A DNA stretch of 64,000 nt, taken from Bacteroidota bacterium (GTDB lineage Bacteria; Bacteroidota; Bacteroidia; Chitinophagales; Saprospiraceae). The stretch lies in NCBI GenBank assembly GCA_003045895.1, contig PZPC01000011.1, positions 27,258 through 91,257 on the forward strand. The letters are read 5' to 3'. The notes beneath the pieces are model-generated. The model was not told the origin of the DNA and made no database searches. It saw only the letters and a program-made list of their open reading frames with translations. How positions within the stretch are numbered: position 1 is the first letter of the stretch; each line of letters starts with the position of its first letter. Positions 33,129 to 41,636 of the stretch are shown piece by piece. The translations under genes and the position numbers were made by a program.

Positions 33129-33869
33129 ATGAAATTACTAGTTTGCGTTAGTAAGACCCCCGACACCACCACCAAGATCACTTTTAATGGTGATAAAACT
33201 CAGCTGGATACGACTGGAATTCAGTATATTATGAACCCTTATGACGAATGGTATGCCTTGGTTCGCGCCATTGAGTTGCAGGAGGCAGAGGGTGGTTCTG
33301 TTACCATTATAAATGTGGGTGGTGCAGAAAATGACTCGATTATCCGCAAAGGGTTGGCTATCGGTGCCGATGCTGCTGTCCGGATTGATACCGAGTCTGG
33401 ATCCAGTTTGGATGTGGCTAAACAGATTGCAGCTTACGCCAAAGACCAAGGTTTCGATATCGTTTTCTTTGGCAAAGAGACCATTGATTACAACGGCTCC
33501 GAAGTTGGCGCCATGGTAGCTGAACTACTGGAAATGCCCTTTATTTCCTACGCCAGCAAGCTGGAGATGAACGGAGATGCAGCCACCATCAACCGCGATA
33601 TTGAGGGGGGAACCGAAGTCATTGAAGTAGCTACTCCCTTTGCGGTGAGTGCTGCCAAAGGCATGGCTGAACAGCGTATTCCCAACATGAAAGGGATTAT
33701 GACCGCCAAGCGCAAACCACTGGAAGTACTGGCGCCCGTTGCAACAACCGATTTTACCCATGTTGTGAGCTATGAGATGCCTTCCGCGAAGTCGGCCGTC
33801 AAGCTCATTGATCCCGAGAACATGGACGAACTGGTTCGCCTGCTGAGTGAGGAAGCCAAGGTGCTTTAA
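33129..33869 (+). CDS. etfB: Electron transfer flavoprotein beta subunit
   Basis: 246 residues, with the family opening MKLLVCVSKTPDTTTKITF, NPYDEWYALVRAIELQE (about 37-53), the conserved GKETIDYNGSEVG and the late segment with KGIMTAKRKPLE. EtfB binds AMP and pairs with EtfA to carry electrons from acyl-CoA and other dehydrogenases to ETF:quinone oxidoreductase. ATG 33129 opens the domain; the frame is open from 33099 but that would add ten unconserved residues. etfA follows after 54 bp on the same strand, and the operon ends at the hairpin 34919-34954. The linked quinone oxidoreductase is not in the window. Confidence 0.96.
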   Translation: MKLLVCVSKTPDTTTKITFNGDKTQLDTTGIQYIMNPYDEWYALVRAIELQEAEGGSVTIINVGGAENDSIIRKGLAIGADAAVRIDTESGSSLDVAKQIAAYAKDQGFDIVFFGKETIDYNGSEVGAMVAELLEMPFISYASKLEMNGDAATINRDIEGGTEVIEVATPFAVSAAKGMAEQRIPNMKGIMTAKRKPLEVLAPVATTDFTHVVSYEMPSAKSAVKLIDPENMDELVRLLSEEAKVL

Positions 33870-33923
33870 GTCCAAATCCATTAATAATCCTTTCCTGTTT
33901 TGCAGGATTTAAATAGCAAAATT

Positions 33924-34886
33924 ATGGTCTTAGTTTTTGCCGAGAGTGTCAACGGAAAATTTAAAAAAGCAGCTTTCGAAGCAGTAACCTACGGTTACCA
34001 GACGGCCCAGTTGATGGGCCTTTCCTGCGCAGCCCTTGTGTTGGGAAAAGCAGCGGATGCTGGTGAATTGGGCAAGTACGGCGCTGCTAAAGTTCATCAC
34101 CTGGCCAACGACCAACTCAACAACCTGGACAGCCAGGTATACGCTGCCGTTATTGCTGCCGCCGTGGAACAATTGGGCGCTCAGGTAGTGGTATTGAGCC
34201 ACACTTCGACGGGGAAATCTATCCTGGGTCGATTGGCTGTCCGTCTCGACGCCGGTTCCGTACCAGGCGCCAACGCGCTGCCCACCTACACCGACGGCGT
34301 TTTTGCGGTAAGCAAACCTGTTTTCTCGGGTAAGGCATTCGCCCATATTGCCATCACCTCACCGGTCAAATTGGTTTCCATCATGGGCAATTCGCTTCCC
34401 CCTGCTATCGTAGGAGATGCCGTGGCTGTAACGCCGCTGGAAGTACCTGTACCGGCCAGCCGGATAAAAATAATAAGTGTGTCCCGCATCGAAGGTACCA
34501 CGCCGTTGCCCGAAGCAGAACTGGTCGTCTCCGCTGGACGCGGTATGAAAGGCCCCGAAAACTGGGGAATCATCGAAGAACTGGCCAAAGAACTTGGCGC
34601 AACGACGGCTTGTTCCCGGCCCGTATCAGACGTCGGTTGGCGCCCTCACCACGAGCACGTCGGACAAACGGGTATCACCGTTCGGCCTAATCTGTACATT
34701 GCTGCCGGTATTTCCGGTGCCATCCAGCACCTGGCCGGCGTGAACAGCTCCAAGACCATTGTTGTCATCAATAAAGATCCCGAAGCGCCTTTCTTCAAGG
34801 CTGCTGATTATGGCGTCGTAGGTGATTTGTTCGAAGTGGTTCCGCGCCTGACGGAAGCTATTCGCAAACACAAGCAACACGCGTAG
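33924..34886 (+). CDS. etfA: Electron transfer flavoprotein alpha subunit
   Basis: 320 residues. The N-terminal domain opens [21 protein letters not shown]. The C-terminal FAD-binding domain has the signature [63 protein letters not shown] and [22 protein letters not shown]. These are the residues expected to hold FAD, so the protein should be active. It completes the EtfBA heterodimer for beta-oxidation and related pathways. ATG 33924 is used; the in-frame TTG at 33900 would add eight residues that look unlike the family. Confidence 0.96.
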   Translation: MVLVFAESVNGKFKKAAFEAVTYGYQTAQLMGLSCAALVLGKAADAGELGKYGAAKVHHLANDQLNNLDSQVYAAVIAAAVEQLGAQVVVLSHTSTGKSILGRLAVRLDAGSVPGANALPTYTDGVFAVSKPVFSGKAFAHIAITSPVKLVSIMGNSLPPAIVGDAVAVTPLEVPVPASRIKIISVSRIEGTTPLPEAELVVSAGRGMKGPENWGIIEELAKELGATTACSRPVSDVGWRPHHEHVGQTGITVRPNLYIAAGISGAIQHLAGVNSSKTIVVINKDPEAPFFKAADYGVVGDLFEVVPRLTEAIRKHKQHA

Positions 34887-34918
34887 CGCTGTGGTAATTA
34901 GCTAATAAGAGGTAAGCC

Positions 34919-34954
34919 AAGCCCGCTAAGACGTTTGTTTTAGCGGGCTTTTTT
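34919..34954 (+). terminator. Intrinsic terminator of etfBA
   Basis: An 11-bp perfect stem AAGCCCGCTAA/TTAGCGGGCTT (34919-34929/34940-34950) with a 10-nt loop and a T-run to 34954. Confidence 0.92.
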
Positions 34955-35012
34955 GTACAGTGTATGTCCATCGAAAAAAAGCGATCAGTGTGTTTTCGTT
35001 TTTTGCGCCTAA

Positions 35013-36464
35013 TCAGTGGCTGTGCTGCAGAACTGGTTCCGGATCGGCAGGTTCCGCCTCCTCTTTTACCATACTCCAGGCCAGGGTACTGATGCCCAGG
35101 CAGATGGCGCAAATGAGAAAGGTCAGGCTCTTGTCGGGCACATCCTTCAGGTATTCTCCTACCCCCAAACTGGCCACCAGCTGTGGCAATACAACGGAGA
35201 GATTGAAGAGCCCCATGTAGAGTCCCATCTTTTTGGGATCCACTTTTTGCGACATGATGGCAAAGACGAGACTAATCGTAGCCGACCAACCCACCCCGAC
35301 GATGACCATCAGGAAGTAGATGGCGCTGGCACTGGTGCCCAGGAGCCACAAGCCCAGGTAGCCAAGCGTCATGAGCGCAATACTGAGGAGGTGCGTACGC
35401 ACCCGACCAATACGCCGCGTGAGCGGTTCCAGCAGAAAGGCAGGGAGTAGGGCCGCTACCCCGTTGAGGGTCAGAAAGGCAATGTCGATCACCCGTCCTA
35501 CACCATCGTTGTCAAGGTCGGGCAGGCGATACTGCAGAAAGGCGAACATATAAATAAACATGGTTTGTACCCCAATCCAGGTGAAACTGTGGGCCGCAAG
35601 AATTTTTTGAAAACCCATCCTGCTGGCAACGGCCTTGGACTGGCCTTCTTCTTTTTGCAGCAGCGTTTGTACCACCAGGATGACCGTCAACAAGGCACAA
35701 AAATATTCAACGAAGTTGTTGTCTACGATAAAATGAAAAAGCCGCACCGGAATGCGGTACAGCGCATAAAGGAGAAATCCCCAGAGTGGCCGGATGGCCA
35801 GGAGGCTTTCCCACCAGCCGCCACCGGCGTCCTGGTGGTCTTCTTCCTCAAAGTTATTGGGTTCCTGGATGAAAAAAGGGGGAATAAGCGTAAAAAACAG
35901 CACCAACGCGGCCCCCGAATAGATGAGGAAGTACTTGTCAAAAACAGCACCAATGACGTAGGCCAACATGCCGAAAGTGCCGGAAATGGTCTGCATGTAG
36001 GTATAGCCTTTGGTGCGCTCCTTGCCTTCGGGGGTCACATCGGCAATGATGGATCGCGTGGGGTTGAAGCCTACGTTAATCGACAGGTCCAGCGCCAATG
36101 CCACCGCAATGGCTACCACCAGAATACCATCTATTCCCAACTTAGCGGATACAATTTCCAAATTGGGCAAGGCCAGCAGGCTCATGGCGGCGAGCAAGCC
36201 GCCGATGAGAATGAAAGGACGCCGTCGCCCACCCCAAAACCACACCTTATCGCTGAGTACGCCAAAAATTACCTGGCCAAAAATACCGGCAATAGGCCCT
36301 GCTGCCCATACGAGGCCAACTTCGTCGATGGCGAGGTTATACCTGGTACTCAGCAACCAACTGAGTGCGGAAATTTGTACCGATAAGGCAAAGCCCAGCG
36401 CCGTAGACGGCAGGCTAAGTAGGGCATAAAAGCCGTTGGTTAGTTTTTTCTGGATCGCAAGCAT
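35013..36464 (-). CDS. MFS transporter, SLC45/GPH-like sugar transporter
   Basis: A 483-residue membrane protein of about 12 helices. After a short basic N-terminus comes LPSTALGFALSVQISALSWLL, then the MFS loop 2-3 motif as FGVLSDKVWFWGGRRRPFILIGG (about 75-97), which is the form seen in SLC45 sucrose/proton symporters. The second conserved region is NVGFNPTRSIIADVTPEGKERTKGYTYMQ. The likely substrate is a mono- or disaccharide moved with a cation, but this is inferred from family resemblance. ATG 36464 begins the protein just before the first helix; a longer reading to 36539 is less likely. Neighbours are the convergent etfBA operon and the polyprenyl-P sugar transferase operon upstream on the same strand (gap about 120 bp). 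Confidence 0.87.
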   Translation of the reverse strand: MLAIQKKLTNGFYALLSLPSTALGFALSVQISALSWLLSTRYNLAIDEVGLVWAAGPIAGIFGQVIFGVLSDKVWFWGGRRRPFILIGGLLAAMSLLALPNLEIVSAKLGIDGILVVAIAVALALDLSINVGFNPTRSIIADVTPEGKERTKGYTYMQTISGTFGMLAYVIGAVFDKYFLIYSGAALVLFFTLIPPFFIQEPNNFEEEDHQDAGGGWWESLLAIRPLWGFLLYALYRIPVRLFHFIVDNNFVEYFCALLTVILVVQTLLQKEEGQSKAVASRMGFQKILAAHSFTWIGVQTMFIYMFAFLQYRLPDLDNDGVGRVIDIAFLTLNGVAALLPAFLLEPLTRRIGRVRTHLLSIALMTLGYLGLWLLGTSASAIYFLMVIVGVGWSATISLVFAIMSQKVDPKKMGLYMGLFNLSVVLPQLVASLGVGEYLKDVPDKSLTFLICAICLGISTLAWSMVKEEAEPADPEPVLQHSH

Positions 36465-36585
36465 AAGTTGGTGGGTATATTTTGGGTAAGTTCTTAAAAA
36501 ATACCGAATTACCAATAGCCTTTGCAGGCTGCCGCGCAATACCCGAAAAAGGTAAGACTTCCCGGACGCCTGAATGGTCGGCTAG

Positions 36586-38004
36586 TTATTTGCCTTTTCC
36601 TTGCAGCAACACCAGAATGGTGTAAAACATGATCTTGAAATCAAGCGCTAAAGACATGTTTTCGATGTAGAGGATATCGAATTTGAGGCGCTGGATCATC
36701 TGCTCCACATTGCTGGCGTAGCCGTACTTCACCTGGCCCCAGGAGGTGATACCCGGCCGCACCTTGAGCAGGTGTTTGTAGTGAGGAGCTCGTTCAATGA
36801 TGAGGTCAATATAGAATTGTCGTTCCGGACGGGGCCCTACCAGCGACATATCGCCAACGAGGACATTCCAGAATTGGGGGAGTTCATCCAATCGCCACTT
36901 GCGCATGACCGCTCCCCAGGGGGTACACCGATCGTCACCATCGTAACTCAACTGTGGCCCCCGGTATTCGGCGTCGGTCGGCATGGAACGGAACTTGTAA
37001 ATGGTAAAGGGTTGCTTGTTCAGCCCGATCCGTTCCTGGCGGTAGATGATGGGGCCATTGGAGGAGAGTTTAACCCGCAGGGCCACGTAGGCATACAGCG
37101 GAGCCAGGAGAAAAAGAAAAACGACCGAGGCAACCACATCGATAATGCGTTTGACCAGGCGTTGCCAGCGCGGCATCAACTCGCGACTGATCTCAATAAG
37201 TACCGCACCGTAAACGTGGTTCATCTTGACCGTACCCAATAAGATGTCATACATGTCGGGAATGATCTTGACCAGCAGGCTGCGGTCAAAATCAAAGAGG
37301 ATATTCATGATTTCCCGCAAGCGGTTGTGTTCCGACGTTTCAATAGCAATGATTACTTCTTCGATTTCTTTTTCCTGGATAATCAGCGTGAGGTCTTCAA
37401 TTTTGCCCAGGGCGGGTAAGTCGGCGACCAGGTCATTGGCACTGTTGCCGTTGGCATCAATGAAACCTACAAAATGGTAGCCCAGGCTTTTTTCCAGGTT
37501 GGTAATCTCCGAATAAAGGTCGACCGCATTCTGGTTGCCCCCAATAATGAGGGTATTAAATTTAACCCGCCCGGCTTTGAGTCGCCAACTGGCGCGCGTC
37601 AGCAAGATCATGCGGACCAGTGCCGTGAAGGTGAAATGAAACAGGAATAAAGTTAGAAAAGAGGAGTAATAGGTTTTATAATTGGTGACGAAGTCATCAA
37701 GAATCAGGGTGAAGAAGAGGAACAGGACGCCAAAAAAGCTCAGAAACAAGGTCCGTGCCAGGGTGGCCAGCCGCGAAAGTCGGTAAACATCCTGGTACTG
37801 GTCAAAAATAGCGTAAAAGGAAACCCAACCCAGTGGAATCAGCAAACAACCGAGAATGAAATTCTGATCGTGAATAATATCCCAGGTGAAAGCACCTCCC
37901 TCCAGCTTTTTGCGGTAAAAAAAGAAGCAAGCCCAGGCCACCATAGCCGTCAGGTAGTCGGCTATCCAGTAAATATACGTATCTGCTCGTCGCTGTTGAT
38001 TCAT
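36586..38004 (-). CDS. Undecaprenyl-phosphate sugar-phosphotransferase (exopolysaccharide initiating)
   Basis: 472 residues. The N-terminal membrane region has about four to five helices (20-150). A Rossmann-like nucleotide-binding part (about 150-270; TLIIGGNQNAVDLYSEI) follows. The C-terminal catalytic domain starts with KRIIDVVASVVFLFLLAPLYAYVAL and holds the full signature: GPIIYRQERIGLNKQPFTIYKFRSM, the Lys/Arg-rich core LRKWRLDELPQFWNVLVGDMSLVGPRPE, and VRPGITSWGQVKYGY. It transfers a sugar-phosphate from a UDP-sugar to undecaprenyl phosphate, the first step of surface-polysaccharide repeat units. It is last of a three-gene minus-strand operon (Gfo/Idh/MocA, lipoprotein, this gene; gaps 27 and 22 bp). 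Confidence 0.95.
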   Translation of the reverse strand: MNQQRRADTYIYWIADYLTAMVAWACFFFYRKKLEGGAFTWDIIHDQNFILGCLLIPLGWVSFYAIFDQYQDVYRLSRLATLARTLFLSFFGVLFLFFTLILDDFVTNYKTYYSSFLTLFLFHFTFTALVRMILLTRASWRLKAGRVKFNTLIIGGNQNAVDLYSEITNLEKSLGYHFVGFIDANGNSANDLVADLPALGKIEDLTLIIQEKEIEEVIIAIETSEHNRLREIMNILFDFDRSLLVKIIPDMYDILLGTVKMNHVYGAVLIEISRELMPRWQRLVKRIIDVVASVVFLFLLAPLYAYVALRVKLSSNGPIIYRQERIGLNKQPFTIYKFRSMPTDAEYRGPQLSYDGDDRCTPWGAVMRKWRLDELPQFWNVLVGDMSLVGPRPERQFYIDLIIERAPHYKHLLKVRPGITSWGQVKYGYASNVEQMIQRLKFDILYIENMSLALDFKIMFYTILVLLQGKGK

Positions 38005-38026
38005 CTGTCCTGCTTTGCGAATCCTT

Positions 38027-38899
38027 CTAGAAGTGTACCAATTTGATATTATCGATCAGTACGGTTGCAGAATCGGGGCTTTGGGTGGTGAGAAAGGCCT
38101 GAAACGCAATTTGGATTTCGTCTAAACCGCTGTCAAAAAGAAGTTGGCTGATGTTGAAATAGATCTTATTCCACTCCGTATTCGGAGAAAAGCCCGACTC
38201 GTAAAAACGCTCAACACCCACGATGGGGTCAATTAGACCCGCAATACCCCACGCCACCGGAGCAGCAGATTTGTAATTCACTTCCAGGTAGACAAAAATG
38301 CCATCCTTTTGCAGGTCGCTAAAGGTGGCAGTGGTGGCAATTTCGGCAATGGGGTTGTTGGTTTTGTCGAGGGTAAGGATACCGGCGTAGTTGCCTTCAA
38401 AAACATCCTCCTGGGTTCTGTCCAATGGCTGTGCGCCAGTGATCAGTTCGGTAAAGAAGCGCGGATTGTTGTCTTCAAAATTTTCAATGAAAGCAAACTT
38501 TGCTTCGTCGATGTAACGGGTAGACGGCTGGATGCTGACGGTTTTATTGGCCTCCAGATTGACGGTAGTCCGGAACGGTTCATAGAAGGGGTATATATCC
38601 GGAAAAGAACTGATGCCGTTGTCGCGAATACCAGCCTCCAGTCGGATGTCTGTGGTGCCGAAAGTGAGTACCGGAACGATTGCTGGCAAGTCGTAGGTGC
38701 CCAAAAAGACACCACCGACGAAGACCCAAACCTCGGTAATTTTGGCGCTGTTGCTGCCCTGTGTAACCGGGTCGGTACTGAGGGTGAAATCCTGGATATC
38801 GAGATAGGCAGGAACTTGTTCCTCCGGATTGATCACGTCACAACCCATCAAGAGCAGGCACGTTGCACCAAATACCAGGATTTTCCCAAATGCGTTCAT
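38027..38899 (-). CDS. Lipoprotein of unknown function in polysaccharide operon
   Basis: 290 residues with signal peptide and lipobox LMGC (Cys20). The mature protein looks all-beta. The first part (about 30-130) contains EVWVFVGGVFLGTYDLPAIVPVL and a peptidase-regulatory-like strand pattern. The second part (about 140-290; FIENFEDNNPRFF...NKIYFNISQLLFDSGLDEIQIAFQAFL...ATVLIDNIKLVHF) looks like a carbohydrate-binding jelly roll. I do not recognise a named family. Its place between an oxidoreductase and the initiating sugar transferase suggests a role at the outer envelope linked to the same glycan. Confidence 0.8.
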   Translation of the reverse strand: MNAFGKILVFGATCLLLMGCDVINPEEQVPAYLDIQDFTLSTDPVTQGSNSAKITEVWVFVGGVFLGTYDLPAIVPVLTFGTTDIRLEAGIRDNGISSFPDIYPFYEPFRTTVNLEANKTVSIQPSTRYIDEAKFAFIENFEDNNPRFFTELITGAQPLDRTQEDVFEGNYAGILTLDKTNNPIAEIATTATFSDLQKDGIFVYLEVNYKSAAPVAWGIAGLIDPIVGVERFYESGFSPNTEWNKIYFNISQLLFDSGLDEIQIAFQAFLTTQSPDSATVLIDNIKLVHF

Positions 38900-38926
38900 A
38901 ACAATATTTTAATTTCTGTTGGAAAT

Positions 38927-39925
38927 TTAAGGTTGTTGTTGGTGCTGCGCCATATTTTGGCCAATGGCCGTTGTTATTTGTTGGGCCAGGGCCAGGGCAC
39001 GGTAACCATCTTCGCCGCTTACTTTTGGTCGCAAGTCATGGATGATACTGTGGGCAAAGGTTTCCAGTTCCAGCATAATGGCGTTGACGGGCTCAATGGC
39101 CGGCATATCCATTTGCAGCACCTTGGTACCATTGGCCGTAACCAATTCAAACTGTTGTCCACCGGTAGGCAGGTTGTCGTCCTGGTCGAAAAGCCGGATG
39201 ACCTGGGCTTGCTTGTCCAGAAAATCCAGGCTCACGTACGTGTCGCGCTGAAAGAACCGGACCTTGCGCATTTGCTTCATCGATATCCGGCTGGCCGTAA
39301 GGTTCGCAATACAGCCATTCGCAAAAGCGATGCGGGCATTTGCAATATCCACCGTGTCGCTAACCACGGCTACACCACTGGCGTGAACTTCCTGTACCGG
39401 GCTGTCTACCATGCTCAAAATAATGTCGAGGTCGTGGATCATCAAGTCCAGAACCACGGATACATCGGTGCCTCGCGGATTAAAAACGGCCAGGCGGTGG
39501 GCTTCAATGAACATCGGGTTGACCTGCATCTCACCCAGGGCCAGCAGTGCGGGGTTAAACCGCTCAACGTGACCCACTTGAATTTTTACCCCTTTGGCTT
39601 TGGCCAGGGCCACCAATTCTTCGGCTTCAGCCAGTTGATGGGTGATCGGTTTTTCAATGAACAAATGCTTGCCAGCCTCAATGACTTGCTTGGCCAGCGT
39701 GTAGTGCGTGATGGTAGGGGTGACGATATCCACAACGTCAACAGCAGCGATCAAGGCTTGTACATCGGGAAAGGCACGGGTCGAATAGGTGGCTGCTACT
39801 TCGGCAGCTACCTGCGGGTCGGGATCATAAAAGCCAACCAATTCGTAGGCTTCCGTAGCCTGTTTGATACATTTTAAGTGGATTTTTCCCAGGTGTCCTG
39901 TTCCGAGTACGCCAATTTTGAGCAT
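38927..39925 (-). CDS. Gfo/Idh/MocA-family oxidoreductase (sugar dehydrogenase-like)
   Basis: 332 residues. The N-terminal Rossmann fold opens MLKIGVLGTGHLGKIHL (NAD(P) GxGxxG, about 5-17). The family motif HLFIEKPITHQLAEAEEL holds the catalytic-type Lys in EKP (about residue 97). The C-terminal alpha/beta domain includes VGHVERFNPALLALGE and DLMIHDLDIIL. Members oxidise or reduce sugars or their nucleotide derivatives; here, next to an undecaprenyl-P sugar transferase, a role in making a nucleotide-sugar precursor is plausible. It is the first gene of the operon, with 119 bp of upstream noncoding DNA. Confidence 0.92.
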   Translation of the reverse strand: MLKIGVLGTGHLGKIHLKCIKQATEAYELVGFYDPDPQVAAEVAATYSTRAFPDVQALIAAVDVVDIVTPTITHYTLAKQVIEAGKHLFIEKPITHQLAEAEELVALAKAKGVKIQVGHVERFNPALLALGEMQVNPMFIEAHRLAVFNPRGTDVSVVLDLMIHDLDIILSMVDSPVQEVHASGVAVVSDTVDIANARIAFANGCIANLTASRISMKQMRKVRFFQRDTYVSLDFLDKQAQVIRLFDQDDNLPTGGQQFELVTANGTKVLQMDMPAIEPVNAIMLELETFAHSIIHDLRPKVSGEDGYRALALAQQITTAIGQNMAQHQQQP

Positions 39926-40044
39926 AATGTCGTGTTGCTTGCTAGCTTTTAAAATATCACTTCGTTCATAACGAATAATAATGCAGTAGGCTGCCTTGCT
40001 ATCGATTAGCTGCCGTCGGCAAAAGTAGGTAAATTTCGACGTAC

Positions 40045-40350
40045 CTAAGTACGGCCATATTGCATAAGGATAGCGCCGAAGGCAGTGATCAAAGCCAGTA
40101 AAACGGTAGCCATCTTGATGGAATAGCGTAAGTAATTAGCGAAAGTCAGGATTTCGTGAGCCAAATGCGGGTAGCGGGGGAGTACTTCGGCACGCATCCG
40201 GGTTAGATTGAAAACCAGGAGAGGATCAAAATCTACTTCGTTTTGTACCAGCAATTTGTAGGATCGCAGGACTTTTATCCGGAAATAGATATTTAAAAAT
40301 AGCATTGCTGCAAACAGCCCAATGACCAGAGAAACCAGAAAAACGTACAT
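40045..40350 (-). CDS. Small conserved membrane protein, two helices
   Basis: 101 residues with two hydrophobic segments (YVFLVSLVIGLFAAMLFLNIYF at about 2-23, and MATVLLALITAFGAILM at about 78-94) and an amphipathic, charged middle (LRSYKLLVQNEVDFDPLLVF...RMRAEVLPRYPHLAHEIL). I do not recognise a named family. ATG 40350 follows a TTG at 40362 in frame; ATG is preferred. The hairpin-rich region 40363-40931 lies directly upstream. Confidence 0.6.
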   Translation of the reverse strand: MYVFLVSLVIGLFAAMLFLNIYFRIKVLRSYKLLVQNEVDFDPLLVFNLTRMRAEVLPRYPHLAHEILTFANYLRYSIKMATVLLALITAFGAILMQYGRT

Positions 40351-40419
40351 TTTTTCCGGCAAAGGTACAAAACCTTCGGCTCCAGGATTCGGTTTGGCGG
40401 GATTTGCATCGTAGCTAAC

Positions 40420-40450
40420 AAAAAAAAAGAGAGGCCATTACTGACCTCTC
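40420..40450 (-). terminator. Minus-strand intrinsic terminator after box copy 1
   Basis: GAGAGG/CCTCTC stem with a 10-nt loop and nine T residues on the minus strand (A-run 40420-40428 on the plus strand). Confidence 0.7.
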
Positions 40451-40452
40451 AT

Positions 40453-40474
40453 AAACACCTAAAACCCATATTCA
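40453..40474 (-). repeat. 22-nt box, copy 1
   Basis: On the minus strand this reads TGAATATGGGTTTTAGGTGTTT and is identical to copy 2 at 40575-40596. It is followed, 2 nt on, by the hairpin 40429-40450 and then T9 (40420-40428), like a terminator. An ATG 3 nt before the box opens a tiny frame MNMGFRCL on that strand. Confidence 0.75.
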
Positions 40475-40574
40475 TATCATGAAAATCTTTTTCTCTGGCT
40501 AAAAAAAGCCCGGGAAGCTATTTTTTATGTGGAGAAGGGCTAAAGTGAGGAGCTAAAAAATTAGCTCCTCCTTA

Positions 40575-40596
40575 AAACACCTAAAACCCATATTCA
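40575..40596 (-). repeat. 22-nt box, copy 2
   Basis: Identical to copy 1 and in the same orientation, 122 bp away. On the minus strand it runs directly into a 10-bp stem-loop (40547-40570). Both copies thus have the layout box plus hairpin, although the hairpin sequences differ. Confidence 0.75.
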
Positions 40597-40651
40597 ATTC
40601 TTAATGACTTCTCGTCATTGTTTCTTGCGGTGTTGGCTTCTCACCAACGCT

Positions 40652-40675
40652 GGAAGCCCTATTGCTTCCTTTTTT
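40652..40675 (+). terminator. Plus-strand terminator-like hairpin
   Basis: GGAAGC/GCTTCC with a 6-nt loop followed by T6 (40670-40675). Confidence 0.55.
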
Positions 40676-40931
40676 CTACTATTGAGACGCAGTTTTGTTG
40701 GTGCGTCACTTTACCAGGGAAAAAATATTGTTTTTAACAGATTTTAACACATTTGAATATAACTTATTGAAAAACAACATCTTACGTTTGATTGGTTGTT
40801 TTTTAGTGAAACAATAACAGTGGTATTTTTGTTCACTTTCCCTATTCAAAAGAAAAAGATGCCCCTGCAACGACCTGAATGGCCTTAGCGGGGGACAATT
40901 ACCCAACAGCAAAAAATAGCAGTGTATTGAT

Positions 40932-41531
40932 ATGGAGGTATTTGACGACTTAGCAGCCATACAGGATTTCAGTTGGCAGCAACTGCAGCAAGCACCACAC
41001 CAGCGCAAACATCCCTGGCGTACGCCAGCGTTGGCCAGCCTGGAGGAAGCCCCTACCGTTGGCATTCGCACGGTGGTGCTAAGGCGGGCTATTCCCACCG
41101 ACCGGGTGCTGCGCTTTTTTACCGATGGCCGTTCGGGAAAGATGAAGGCTGTAGCGGCAGGACATCCTTTGTCGTGGTTGTTTTACCACCCACAAAAAGA
41201 GATCCAGTTACGGATCGTTGGTTGGCCTCAAGTCTTGCCACCTGCGGCGGCTGATGAAGTATGGAGCCAACTCTCCGTAGCAGGTCGCAGCGCCTATGCT
41301 GCAACTGCTGCTCCCGGAAGCAGCAGTTCCTTACCTTCGGATAGTCTGCCTCCCGATTTTTTTTCACGACCGCTGAATCAGACGGAAGCAGCCCGCGCAA
41401 ATTTTCGGGTGATCGATACGGTCGTTCATTCCCTGGAATTTCTGCAGCTGCACCGCCAGGGTCACCGGCGGGCGCGTTTCAGCTGGGATGCCGATCAGGC
41501 AGGCTGGGTAGGGGAGTGGCTGGTACCCTGA
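40932..41531 (+). CDS. FMN-binding split-barrel protein (pyridoxamine 5'-phosphate oxidase-like, Alr4036 type)
   Basis: 199 residues. The pattern PTVGIRTVVLRRAIPTDRVLRFFTDGRSGKM (about 41-71) and LSWLFYHPQKEIQLRIVGWPQV (about 80-101) fit the FMN-binding split barrel of PNPOx-like proteins; the SDSLPPDFF and NFRVIDTVVHSLEFLQL pieces fit the Alr4036 subgroup. These are cytoplasmic flavoproteins of uncertain substrate, not necessarily vitamin B6 enzymes. It is monocistronic, with the hairpin-rich region upstream and a strong inverted repeat (41536-41580) right after the stop. Confidence 0.85.
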   Translation: MEVFDDLAAIQDFSWQQLQQAPHQRKHPWRTPALASLEEAPTVGIRTVVLRRAIPTDRVLRFFTDGRSGKMKAVAAGHPLSWLFYHPQKEIQLRIVGWPQVLPPAAADEVWSQLSVAGRSAYAATAAPGSSSSLPSDSLPPDFFSRPLNQTEAARANFRVIDTVVHSLEFLQLHRQGHRRARFSWDADQAGWVGEWLVP

Positions 41532-41535
41532 AAAT

Positions 41536-41580
41536 CCAATGGGGCGGTACCCGCTAATCAGTTGGGTACCGCCCCATTGG
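41536..41580. terminator. 17-bp inverted repeat between convergent genes
   Basis: CCAATGGGGCGGTACCC (41536-41552) and its exact complement (41564-41580) with an 11-nt loop, located 5 bp after one stop and 56 bp from the other. A bidirectional terminator hairpin is likely, though no U-run follows on either strand. Confidence 0.75.
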
Positions 41581-41636
41581 GCGTTAGTTAAGGGCACCTT
41601 GAGCTGCTTACCCAGGCCAGGGCTGGCAGCGCTGCA

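Larger units (their letters stand above)
40351..40931. other. Hairpin-rich noncoding locus, possible small-RNA or attenuator region
   Basis: No credible protein gene is seen. Stem-loops visible by eye: 40429-40450 (GAGAGG/CCTCTC; followed on the minus strand by a T9), 40507-40541 (AGCCC/GGGCT), 40547-40570 (10-bp stem), 40603-40619 (AATGAC/GTCATT, loop TTCTC), 40632-40648 (GTTGG/CCAAC, loop CTTCTCA), 40652-40669 (GGAAGC/GCTTCC, then T6 on the plus strand), 40686-40707 (GACGCA/TGCGTC), 40770-40803 (AAAAACAAC/GTTGTTTTT). Two exact copies of a 22-nt box lie inside (see the repeat entries). The density of structure and the U-runs suggest transcription of one or more short RNAs, more likely on the minus strand, where both box copies lie just before a hairpin. 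This is inference. Confidence 0.6.

Noticed and set aside
38309..39877. Long open frame (522 codons) on the plus strand across the lipoprotein and oxidoreductase genes
   Set aside because: It crosses two genuine minus-strand genes and has low-complexity shadow composition.
40453..40596. CRISPR-like repeat possibility for the two 22-nt boxes
   Set aside because: There are only two copies 122 bp apart, no spacer-sized regular array and no cas genes in the window.
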